Shown here piece by piece: positions 7,081-14,734 of a stretch of 64,000 nt of DNA. Origin of the DNA: a virus; the IMG/VR virus record IMGVR_UViG_3300031746_000003, positions 1 through 64,000 of that record, one strand, 5' to 3'. The notes beneath the pieces are model-generated. The model worked only from the letters and a program-made list of their open reading frames with translations. It was not told the DNA's origin and did no database searches. The position numbers were made by a program, and so were the translations under genes. The stretch's first letter is position 1. Every line of letters begins with the position of its first letter.

Positions 7081-9020
7081 TTGGCTTCCATCCAGGATTT
7101 ACCACTACCGATATCCACCGTGAGTGGGACGGCCAGGTCTGAGAACATGGAGTGTTCCATCCACTCTTTGATCTCCACCTTAGCTGCCTCAACTGTATCC
7201 TTAGGACATTGGAATACTAGCTCGTCATGAATGGCCAGTAGTGGCCTTGCCCCATAGGTACCTTCTACGTCGGCTACGTCACACATGATCTGTGCCATCT
7301 TTGCCACGTCGGCAGCTGACCCTTGAATCTGCGTGTTCACGGCTACGCGCTCTCCCCTGTTTCGCTCATCACCACGATGAGAGAACAGCTCTGGGACACT
7401 ACGCCTGCGGCCTAGTACAGTGAAGGAGAAGCCAGTTTGCTCAGCTTCTTCTATGGCTGCAGCGTAGAACTGCTTAACTGCAGGGTACGTCTCGAAGTAC
7501 CGAGCTACCTTCTCTTCAGCTTCTTCTCTGTCACAGCCAATAGCTACAGCTAGCTTTTTAGTGCCCATGCCGTAGTTCAGACCGAAGCCAATAGCCTTAG
7601 CCGCCTTTCTGGCGTCTACACATTCCTTGAGGTACGGGGTGAACTCAGACGGGTCCATCTCGCCAGCCTTAACCTTCTTGTTCACTTTGGTAGCATTCTC
7701 TATATCGTCGTACGGGATGTTAAACATGAGTGACGCATTACCCATGTGAATATCCCAGTTCTTTAGGAACACGCCGATCATGCCCTCTTCTTCAGCTGCA
7801 GCGGCCAGTAGACGCATCTCTAGCTGTTGATAGTCAGCTGCTATCAGGCAGTCACCATCGTCAGCAATGAAGGCATCTCTGAGCTTCCACTTGTCGTTCT
7901 CCACAGTGGGGATGTTCTGCAGGTTGGGCCCCGAGCTAGATAGACGGCCTGTACGAGCTACGTCCTGGTTGAACCGTGTATGGATACGGTCAAACGGGTC
8001 CATGAGGTCATAGAGGTTGTCTAGGTAGGTGCCTTCCAGTTTAGACAGATCACGATGCTGCAGTATCAACCCTATTATGGGGATGTGCGCGTAGTACTTC
8101 AGAACGTCCTCATCAACAGAGTTCTTACGTACGCCCGTCTTACCACCCTTAGTCTGTTTAATAGACTTGAGTTTCAGCTCTTCAAAAAGTAGCTGCTCTA
8201 GCTGCTTAGCACTCTTTGGGTTAAAGAGCTTACCGCGCAGTTTAGAGATATCACGCTCTAGCTGTTCTAGGTCAGCACGAACGATAGGTCTGACCTTCTC
8301 TAGGCGCTCTCTATCTATCTTGATACCATTACGTTCGTTCTTCCAAAGAACCTTCGTGTACGGCACCTCTATCTTGTCGAACAGGTCCCATAGCGTAGCT
8401 ATCCTGGGTCCTGTGGTCTTGTACAAGCTGTGCGTTACTGCATCCTGTAGCTCTGCTTTTAGCTTGTTGTAAGCGCACCAGGTGCCCCAAGCGTCGTTGC
8501 TGGCGTACTCGACAAGGAGATTGAAGTTCTCCTTCTCTGCCCTGAGAATGACGTCAGAGGCGCTCACGCCCTTCTTCACTGATATCTTACCGAAGGTATC
8601 TTGGAAGTCTTTCCAACGCCAACCAAGGACGTGGGCTGCTATCTCCTTCAGACCATGTGGCCGGTCCTCATAAAGGAGGGAGTGCATCACCTGTATGTCA
8701 GCCAACCTACCCTGTATATTGATACCTACGTTGGCCAGGATATGCGTGTCGTACTTGGCGTTGGCGAAGATCCAAGTCCTAGTCTTACTAGCGAATACCT
8801 CTGCGAAGTAGGGCAGGGTAGAGGCATTGAGCGCCATCTTCCTACCAGCCCAAGCCATGGACCAGTAGAGAGGTATGTCCTTCCAGGTGACTAGACCGGT
8901 GGTCTCAGTATCGATAGCAATCTCTGGCTGGTCGTTAGCCTCAGCCACGAGTTTAGCTAGTCGTTCTGTATGCGTGTGATCGTAGTACTCAGCATCTGGA
9001 GTTTCTACATTCCATGCCAT
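7077..9020 (-). CDS. Family A DNA polymerase with 3'-5' exonuclease
   Basis: The 647 residues hold a complete proofreading domain (D37-x-E39; N87-x3-D91; Y172-x3-D176) and polymerase domain: motif A with D396 in AADYQQLEMR; motif B R471-x3-K475-x3-F479-x3-Y483-G; motif C H598-D-E600. 'SSSGPNLQNIP' (361-371) is also typical. There is no 5'-3' exonuclease domain, as is usual for phage replicative Pol A. Tyr at the Y483 position is the normal residue. The start codon follows an unusual leader in which a hairpin separates AGGAG from ATG. Confidence 0.96.
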   Translation of the reverse strand: MAWNVETPDAEYYDHTHTERLAKLVAEANDQPEIAIDTETTGLVTWKDIPLYWSMAWAGRKMALNASTLPYFAEVFASKTRTWIFANAKYDTHILANVGINIQGRLADIQVMHSLLYEDRPHGLKEIAAHVLGWRWKDFQDTFGKISVKKGVSASDVILRAEKENFNLLVEYASNDAWGTWCAYNKLKAELQDAVTHSLYKTTGPRIATLWDLFDKIEVPYTKVLWKNERNGIKIDRERLEKVRPIVRADLEQLERDISKLRGKLFNPKSAKQLEQLLFEELKLKSIKQTKGGKTGVRKNSVDEDVLKYYAHIPIIGLILQHRDLSKLEGTYLDNLYDLMDPFDRIHTRFNQDVARTGRLSSSGPNLQNIPTVENDKWKLRDAFIADDGDCLIAADYQQLEMRLLAAAAEEEGMIGVFLKNWDIHMGNASLMFNIPYDDIENATKVNKKVKAGEMDPSEFTPYLKECVDARKAAKAIGFGLNYGMGTKKLAVAIGCDREEAEEKVARYFETYPAVKQFYAAAIEEAEQTGFSFTVLGRRRSVPELFSHRGDERNRGERVAVNTQIQGSAADVAKMAQIMCDVADVEGTYGARPLLAIHDELVFQCPKDTVEAAKVEIKEWMEHSMFSDLAVPLTVDIGSGKSWMEAK

Positions 9021-9028
9021 GAAAAAGA

Positions 9029-9052
9029 AAAGGGGCCCGTGAGGGCCCCTTT
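9029..9052 (-). terminator. Hairpin after the zinc-rich gene, inside the polymerase leader
   Basis: A perfect 10-bp stem (AAAGGGGCCC / GGGCCCCTTT, loop TCAC on the minus strand) is followed by TCTTTTTC, so it can act as an intrinsic terminator for the upstream gene. It lies between an AGGAG (9053-9057) and the polymerase ATG (9020). Folding would leave 8 bases between the stem and ATG, giving an effective SD spacing near 8-9. Confidence 0.75.
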
Positions 9053-9066
9053 CTCCTGTGGGTTAG

Positions 9067-10290
9067 TTAGCCGTAGTTCTTGGTGAAACCAGCGGCCGGT
9101 GGTGCATACACCGGAGGTGCAGCACCAGCAGCCCCGTACTGTGGCTGAGCCACGTTAACTGACGGTCCTGTGGGTGTAGGCGGACCAAAGAGAGCCACCT
9201 GCTCATCGTAAGGAGTTGGAGCGTAGCGGGCAGCCAGATCTAGAGGCTTTGCTATTTCCACGAACCTTGGGTCGATAGGCTTAGGGTCACTGGTAGCCAG
9301 CACTACTAGCTGAGTGCCCTTGCTATCACCACCGCCACGGCGCTGTACCTGCATGTCAACGTCGAACAAGGAAGCCCTGACAGGCTGTACCCCAGTTGGC
9401 GTGCAGTTAGCGCAGTAGACGGCCTCAATAGGTAGAGCTGACGTCTGACACTTACGGCAGTGGTACTGCCCAGCTATCATCTCCTTCACCTGTTGAGCAT
9501 TCATGGTGGTGTTGCGTAGATCTACGATCACCTCACCACACCCTGGGTTGGCACAGTGCCAAGACACCGTGCTTATGCTGCCCCGTCCACCACAGCTGAG
9601 ACACCCATTGGCGATGTACTCGGCGTACCCGTTGATGGTTTCGAAGTGCTGCTTACCCATCGGCCAAGGCATCATGTGCCCCTGCTTGCTCTCTACGCCG
9701 GTGCTGCAACCAGGACACCCAATGCCTATGCACTTGACCCAGTTCCAGATGGGCAACCCACTGTTCCGGTTGATCAAGGGCTGTCCATCAGGCTGCAGTA
9801 CGTTCGTCTTGTGGAACACACCCATGTCCAACCAGTTGAAGGCGAACATCTCACGGCGAGATACTCGGTTGGGCCCCTTGACTCCCTTACCTAGGCGCTT
9901 CCTCTGCTCGTAGTCCTCCCAGAAGATGTCGCAACCACGGCAAGGATTCCGCTTGTTGCGCATTCGCCAGAACGGACCAGCAGAGCAAATCGTTCCACGC
10001 TGCAGTGTGCCATGGAAATGCTCGTCGTATGTGACGTACGAAGTTATGATATCGTACGTGTTCCCGTCGTCTCCCAGGTTGGTAGAGACGTAGCTACCGG
10101 GGATGATACGCCCCGTGTCTACGTTGACGTCACTGGGCTTGAACTGATCGCGGTAACTGAAGAACTTACCGCCACCACCTCCACCAGCCTGCTTCTTGGG
10201 CCTACGCAGAGATGCAGCTGCCTGCTGCTGGAAGGAGGCACCACCTTGAACTACACCAGCCAGATTGTTTGGGTCTTTACCGAATGACAT
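9067..10290 (-). CDS. Multi-zinc protein, possible gp32-like ssDNA-binding protein
   Basis: The 407-residue protein has at least six Cys pairs: C117-x2-C120, C187/C192/C195, C230-x2-C233, C246/C251, C278-x2-C281 and C293-x2-C296, so several zinc sites are likely. The N-terminus has a Gly-rich linker and the last 60 residues are Pro/Ala/Gly-rich and flexible. The layout of an early Cys cluster followed by 'MFAFNWLDMGVFH' recalls the zinc core of T4 gp32, and the position between primase and polymerase fits an ssDNA-binding protein. I found no OB-fold signature by eye, and a zinc-rich replication cofactor is an alternative. Confidence 0.5.
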   Translation of the reverse strand: MSFGKDPNNLAGVVQGGASFQQQAAASLRRPKKQAGGGGGGKFFSYRDQFKPSDVNVDTGRIIPGSYVSTNLGDDGNTYDIITSYVTYDEHFHGTLQRGTICSAGPFWRMRNKRNPCRGCDIFWEDYEQRKRLGKGVKGPNRVSRREMFAFNWLDMGVFHKTNVLQPDGQPLINRNSGLPIWNWVKCIGIGCPGCSTGVESKQGHMMPWPMGKQHFETINGYAEYIANGCLSCGGRGSISTVSWHCANPGCGEVIVDLRNTTMNAQQVKEMIAGQYHCRKCQTSALPIEAVYCANCTPTGVQPVRASLFDVDMQVQRRGGGDSKGTQLVVLATSDPKPIDPRFVEIAKPLDLAARYAPTPYDEQVALFGPPTPTGPSVNVAQPQYGAAGAAPPVYAPPAAGFTKNYG

Positions 10291-10314
10291 GGATTACTAC
10301 CTTTTGGTTAACGC

Positions 10315-11313
10315 TCAAGCCAGCCTGTGCCATTCGTTATAGTTGATGGCATTGCTCTTGGCTTCGAGCACTTCTTCACTAGTTAAGTTATCTGGTTGCG
10401 CGGTCTCATCGTCTAAAAGCCTTGGCGGGTAGCACATGACTTTTACAGGTAAGCTACGAACTAGTTTGCTGGCTATGTTGTCTACCCCCATGAGCCCAGC
10501 GTCATTATTGTCCAGGAAGATATACACCGTAGCGCCCATGCGCTCAAGCATCCATTGCTGCTCCTGTGACATATACGTACCTAGCAGGGCTACCGTGTCG
10601 GTTATACCCGATTGGTGAACCCACATGCAGGCATTGAAGCCCTCAACCAGCACGATCTCACCACCCAGTGGATTGAAGAACAGCCCTGGGTAAACCGTGT
10701 GAGCGTTCCACAGAATGGTTCTTTTGTTCCAGTTGTACCTAGGGGCTAGGTCCCATGTCTTGTACTCAGCGTCGTATATCTTGTACCTAGGGTGCTCCCC
10801 GGTAACTGTCCTACCGCTGATACCTACCAGCTGGCCAGATAGGTCTCTGAGAGGATAGGTTATCCGCAGGTTGTCCCTATCAAACCCTATCTCAAACCTG
10901 GCTAACGTTTCTTCTGAGAACCCCTGGTCTACTAGCTTTAGTGGGCAGTAGTCGAACAGTCCTAGCAGTCCAGCAGGTAAGGGATCTAGATGCACCACCC
11001 CTGGGTTAAGGGGGTCTACTGGTGGAGCTATGTTCTTAGAGAGCTCCTCTAGGAGTGGAGCGTACTCGTTCTGTACTCTGGCGGAGTCGTAGCCAAAGAG
11101 CTTTAAGAACTTCTGTAGGGTACCTTTCTCTCCACAGGAATGGCAGAAGAACAACCCATTGGTGAGGGACATCGCGAATGACGGTGTCTTCTCTTCTGAG
11201 CCGTCTGCCTTCCTGTGGAAGGGGCAGGCGGCCATGATGTTGTTAGACCCGCTCTTCTTGATCTTGTGTAGGTGCTTCCGTGCGACAAGCAGTACTTCGT
11301 CTGTGGTGTCCAT
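10315..11313 (-). CDS. DNA primase (zinc-binding plus Toprim)
   Basis: This 332-residue protein (ATG at 11313 in TGATG coupling; GTG at 11316 is equivalent) has the CHC2-type zinc ribbon at C30-x2-H33 and C57-x2-C60 and a Toprim core with E224 in VLVEG and D268/D271 in FLDNNDAG. It makes RNA primers for lagging-strand synthesis. It follows the helicase gene with overlapping stop and start, as expected for a primase-helicase pair encoded separately. Confidence 0.92.
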   Translation of the reverse strand: MDTTDEVLLVARKHLHKIKKSGSNNIMAACPFHRKADGSEEKTPSFAMSLTNGLFFCHSCGEKGTLQKFLKLFGYDSARVQNEYAPLLEELSKNIAPPVDPLNPGVVHLDPLPAGLLGLFDYCPLKLVDQGFSEETLARFEIGFDRDNLRITYPLRDLSGQLVGISGRTVTGEHPRYKIYDAEYKTWDLAPRYNWNKRTILWNAHTVYPGLFFNPLGGEIVLVEGFNACMWVHQSGITDTVALLGTYMSQEQQWMLERMGATVYIFLDNNDAGLMGVDNIASKLVRSLPVKVMCYPPRLLDDETAQPDNLTSEEVLEAKSNAINYNEWHRLA

Positions 11314-12695
11314 CACAACCGTGAGGTTACTCTTCTAGTAGCTTGCACCAAAGCGTTGCTTTCTGTTGGCTTCTTTGCGCCGCGCTTTTTACCAGTGGTA
11401 GTCTTGCTGGTCTCTTTAACTTCCTCATCACCATCGGAATCCTGCTCTTTGGCTTTCTCTATCTCCTTGTCCGTAAGCATGGAGTGGAAAGTAAAGTCAG
11501 TAGCTGGCACGCCGTTCATACGGAAGCCACTTAGGTTGAACTCTCTAGACCCACCAATGACCAGGGAGATGGTAGAGGAGTTCTTATCGTTGATAACCCT
11601 GGCAGCAATCGTAGCGTCCTGCCCGATAGCATCAGAGAAGGCGATCTCGTCTAACTCAGCACGTTCATGTCCGGCAGCCTTCCTGTTAGCCTGGATAGTG
11701 GCTATTACTGGCTTCTTAATCTCCAGGACCATCTGGCGGATACCACGAGAGATGTTCATCACCCTCTCATGGTCTTTCTTGGCGTTCTTGACGTCGCTCA
11801 TCAGGTACATACCATCTACGAAGATGATATCTGGCTTGTAGTGTTCCACCTTAGACTTGAGCCACGGTACCGTATCTCCACCCTCTGGAGCGTCTTGCCC
11901 CGATAGGCAGACTACATTCTCTGACTCTATCATCTGCCCGAAGACAGCCAGATCGTTCTCTTGCTCACCACTCAGCAAGCCCATCCTAAACTCGTGGTAG
12001 GGGAGGGAGAGCATACACGCTATGGATCTCTGGAAGATGTTGTCCGCCGTCATCTCCTTGGTGTACAGCAACATGCTCTTGTTGTTGTGGTACGCCCAAG
12101 CAATGATGGAGGCCAGCACCCAGGTCTTCATAGACTTGGGACGCCCGTACAAGATGACGTAGTCTTCGTGGTCTAGCCCCCCAGTAACAGACTGTAGCGG
12201 TTCCCAAGGCCATGACATAGCGGACATGTCGACACCAGACTTACGCAGATTGTAGTTCTGCATAATGTTGATGTAGGAAGACTGTATTCGTACGTCGTTA
12301 CCCTTGCTGGCCCCTAACCTCAGTATGTGGTTAGAGACATTCTGCATCTCTGCAGCTGCCTTCATCGGGTCAATGGCCGCTAGACTCTCTATCCGCTGGT
12401 TAGCCAGGGTAAGGTCTATACGTAGGCGGTTCTTTCTGACTTCTGCGCACAGCGCATCTGTAGTCATGCTGTGGTCATCGCATGGCTGAAAGTTGGGGTA
12501 ACTAAGGCGCGCTGAGTGCTCACCTATCACTGACCCCAAGCTATCCGGCATCGAGTAGTACCCCAGGATGCCGTTAAACATCGCTCGACCTTCGTTAGTT
12601 ACGAAGTCATCTGACGTAACTCCCCACTCTAGTATCCGTGGCAATTCTCCAGTACGGATAACCCTGGAAATCAGCTGCATTTCTCTAGTAGACAT
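11313..12695 (-). CDS. DnaB-like replicative helicase
   Basis: I chose the ATG at 12695 because TAGGAG lies four bases upstream; the frame stays open to a GTG at 12728. The 460-residue protein has a RecA-type core with Walker A G184-RPKSMKT191 and Walker B D294 in IIFVDG, followed by 'KPVIATIQANRKA', which is typical of DnaB/gp41 hexameric helicases. The N-terminal 150 residues are helical and probably bind primase. The C-terminus has a low-complexity acidic and basic linker. A promoter of the shared minus-strand type sits just upstream. Confidence 0.9.
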   Translation of the reverse strand: MSTREMQLISRVIRTGELPRILEWGVTSDDFVTNEGRAMFNGILGYYSMPDSLGSVIGEHSARLSYPNFQPCDDHSMTTDALCAEVRKNRLRIDLTLANQRIESLAAIDPMKAAAEMQNVSNHILRLGASKGNDVRIQSSYINIMQNYNLRKSGVDMSAMSWPWEPLQSVTGGLDHEDYVILYGRPKSMKTWVLASIIAWAYHNNKSMLLYTKEMTADNIFQRSIACMLSLPYHEFRMGLLSGEQENDLAVFGQMIESENVVCLSGQDAPEGGDTVPWLKSKVEHYKPDIIFVDGMYLMSDVKNAKKDHERVMNISRGIRQMVLEIKKPVIATIQANRKAAGHERAELDEIAFSDAIGQDATIAARVINDKNSSTISLVIGGSREFNLSGFRMNGVPATDFTFHSMLTDKEIEKAKEQDSDGDEEVKETSKTTTGKKRGAKKPTESNALVQATRRVTSRL

Positions 12696-12727
12696 ATAGC
12701 TCCTAGGCACGAAGTAGCGCTGCAGCA

Positions 12728-12756
12728 CTTATGCCGCACAACCCGGTAAGCTTGCA
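12728..12756 (-). promoter_or_regulatory. Minus-strand promoter P3 (helicase-primase-polymerase)
   Basis: TGCAAG (12756-12751), 17 bases, then CATAAG (12733-12728), read on the minus strand. It has the same geometry as four other minus-strand sites in the window. The helicase ATG is 33 bases downstream, with a good ribosome binding site between. Confidence 0.6.
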
Positions 12757-12820
12757 AAAGGGGGGACGCACCCTGCCCTACCGCTTGCAAAGCTGTCAAC
12801 AAAATATCGATGTGCACAAT

Positions 12821-12854
12821 AGCTTGGGGAGCCAGCTGCCTAACTCCCCAAGCT
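12821..12854 (-). terminator. Hairpin closing the 13-17 kb genes
   Basis: A perfect 10-bp stem (AGCTTGGGGA / TCCCCAAGCT) with a 14-base loop lies directly after the gene ending at 12861. No clear T-run follows, so termination may be partial. It separates that gene from promoter P3. Confidence 0.6.
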
Positions 12855-12860
12855 GTAGGG

Positions 12861-13178
12861 CTACACGGATGGAGCTTCACCTAGGTGCTCTGCTAGACCG
12901 CTGGTGTCTAGGTCGAGGCCCGTCTTGTTGGTTCCTGTGGCCCCGTCACCTAGGTGCATCTTTGCTAGGTCTCTCTCCATGGAGTCCTTCAGCACCTGAA
13001 GGTACTGCATGGTCTCCTGCGACCAGACCTGCGCCTCTCCTTTAGTCCAGCCGTGGGTATAGCCCGTCTTGGAGCTCACGAAACCAGCTACAGCTTTCAG
13101 TTGAAGCGTAGTGCCCATGAAGTCCACTTCTAGGCTACCGATGGCTAGGCCATCAAACTTAGGAGTTCCCAGTATCAT
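12861..13178 (-). CDS. Hypothetical protein of the replication block
   Basis: This 105-residue protein has an N-terminal beta-like part (residues 1-35, 'GLAIGSLEVDFMGTTLQLKA') and a helical centre 'SQETMQYLQVLKDSMERDLA'. It overlaps the upstream gene by four bases (ATGA) and is the last gene before a hairpin. No family recognised. Confidence 0.7.
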   Translation of the reverse strand: MILGTPKFDGLAIGSLEVDFMGTTLQLKAVAGFVSSKTGYTHGWTKGEAQVWSQETMQYLQVLKDSMERDLAKMHLGDGATGTNKTGLDLDTSGLAEHLGEAPSV

Positions 13179-13465
13179 ATGTCGCCCGCATCGGGTGCTA
13201 GCAGCTTCATACCCGCGTTAGTGAGTTCTCTAGCTTTGTTAAAAGCCATTACGCCAGCTTGGTGAACTGTGTCGCTGCTCTGCGCGCACTGCAGCGTGAC
13301 TGTCGTAGAGCACTTCAGTTCACCGTAGGCCAGTGACCTACCAACCACAGAGCTCACGGTAGCTAGCACCGGGCAGTCAGCTGCTATCAAGCTGAGTGGG
13401 TCGTCTGCGTACCACTCATCATGCTGTACCGATTTAGCGTCCTCTATAGTCCTAGTTGTCTTCAT
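13175..13465 (-). CDS. Hypothetical protein of the replication block
   Basis: The product has 96 residues and overlaps both neighbours by four bases, which makes translational coupling likely. It has a segment of small hydrophobic residues around 30-55 and three scattered Cys. No domain recognised. Confidence 0.68.
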   Translation of the reverse strand: MKTTRTIEDAKSVQHDEWYADDPLSLIAADCPVLATVSSVVGRSLAYGELKCSTTVTLQCAQSSDTVHQAGVMAFNKARELTNAGMKLLAPDAGDI

Positions 13466-13887
13466 GGTATCTCGATCTTCGAGGGTCTGTGAAACTTGTT
13501 GGTAGTCTTAGTGAAGTGCTCAAGAGACTCTGCTGGTATGTCCTTCTTAGCAATAGCCGCCCGCACCCTGGTCTTATCCAAGTTGTAAACTCGTTGTGTG
13601 CTAACAGTGCCCCCGACTGATAGGAATTTGTCATTACCTAGCAGGTCATATAGAGCTTGTGCGTCGTACGCGACGGTCGTCTGGAACAGTTCGAATGACC
13701 CGCAAGACACCCCCAGTGCTTTGGTGGCCTTCTCAGCAGCTTCTAGTAGGTCGTTGTACTCGTTGGCTAGCGCGCTAAATTCCTCGAACACGCTGCTGTG
13801 CTTCTGCTGAAAGTCTCTCAGGCGAGTGGCAGCCTCCTCAAAGTGAGCCACCTCCTTCAGGTCTTCCACGTTTACTTTCTTAGCCAT
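13462..13887 (-). CDS. Coiled-coil hypothetical protein
   Basis: The 141-residue protein starts with a long helical region (residues 5-60, with 'FEEAATRLRDFQQKHSSVF' and 'EYNDLLEAAEKATKALG') that reads as a coiled coil. A compact C-terminal part follows. It overlaps the glycosylase gene by 8 bases. The helix plus small domain layout suggests a protein-protein adaptor. Confidence 0.7.
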   Translation of the reverse strand: MAKKVNVEDLKEVAHFEEAATRLRDFQQKHSSVFEEFSALANEYNDLLEAAEKATKALGVSCGSFELFQTTVAYDAQALYDLLGNDKFLSVGGTVSTQRVYNLDKTRVRAAIAKKDIPAESLEHFTKTTNKFHRPSKIEIP

Positions 13888-14713
13888 TGGGGTCTCCTAG
13901 AACATCAGACTTGTTGACGTCACGCTCACTGGGGATGATCCCCAGGGCTTCTTGCATGTACTTGTCGTACACGTTGGCTGCTAATCGCAGGTCTTCTAGA
14001 AATAGGTCTAGTGGGTTGTCGGGTCTTTTATCGGCCCACATTCTGAGTGCGTAAGCTGGGTGCAGTGTTGGCAGCACCAGGTACCCAACAGTGTTCTGCT
14101 CTGACGGCAGGGTAAGTACACCTTTTACTTTCCTAGCCCACACCTGCTTCTTGTCAGTACGTGAGGGCAGGTACCAAGATCCAGGGATGTCTAGCTGTCG
14201 TGTCTTACCCCGCTCTGACGTTATCGATATGCTCTTGCCCATGACCGCGCTAGTAGCCTCTGCTCCTAGGGTCACTATGAGGATGGGGTCTACCAGATAG
14301 ATCTCCTCCAGTAACCTAGGCCTACAGGCTGCTATCTGAGGTGGTGATGGTGTCCTGTCACGTATCATGGGGAGAGCTACACCCCTGCGATCTTTTCGGT
14401 ACATTGGCGCACCAGCGCCATCAACTGCGTGCTCACAAGATCTACAAGCAACAGTGTACGTGAAGTAAGTAGTGGGTAGACCTAGCTTACCTATAGTGTT
14501 TCTGAGAAGTGCTCCAGCCTTGTCACTGAATGGTCCCTCAGCTGCGTCATCTTCTTCTACTGGTCCATCCCCGATGAACATGATGCCGCGTCGGTCACCC
14601 TGCCCAAAGATGAGTGGCCCCTCCACGTCTTGCCTACGAACCCCCAAGTCGCAGGCTGTGCAGCTCTCCCACTCACCACGTAGCTCCCCTAGAGACTTGC
14701 GTATGTCAACCAT
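13880..14713 (-). CDS. Family 4-type uracil-DNA glycosylase with Fe-S cluster
   Basis: The 277 residues match the family 4 (Fe-S) UDG pattern. C18-x2-C21, C90 and C130 are placed like the four cluster ligands. 'FIGDGPVEEDDAAEGPFSDK' (46-65) corresponds to the GEAPG...G-x-PF motif and H218-P-A-Y is the second catalytic motif. The enzyme removes uracil from DNA. The usual GEAPG is GDGPV here, and there are insertions around 95-125 and 170-205 relative to the compact bacterial enzymes. This may protect the phage genome from deamination, or serve in nucleotide exclusion. Confidence 0.85.
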   Translation of the reverse strand: MVDIRKSLGELRGEWESCTACDLGVRRQDVEGPLIFGQGDRRGIMFIGDGPVEEDDAAEGPFSDKAGALLRNTIGKLGLPTTYFTYTVACRSCEHAVDGAGAPMYRKDRRGVALPMIRDRTPSPPQIAACRPRLLEEIYLVDPILIVTLGAEATSAVMGKSISITSERGKTRQLDIPGSWYLPSRTDKKQVWARKVKGVLTLPSEQNTVGYLVLPTLHPAYALRMWADKRPDNPLDLFLEDLRLAANVYDKYMQEALGIIPSERDVNKSDVLGDPNG

Positions 14714-14734
14714 GTACTAGTGGCCTCCCACCAA

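Noticed and set aside
12794-12799. TTGACA on the minus strand as a -35 box
   Set aside because: No -10-like sequence lies 16-19 bases downstream, and P3 is better placed for the helicase gene.
12671-12880. Minus-strand 69-residue frame across the helicase leader
   Set aside because: It overlaps the hairpin, promoter P3 and the helicase start and has no ribosome binding site.
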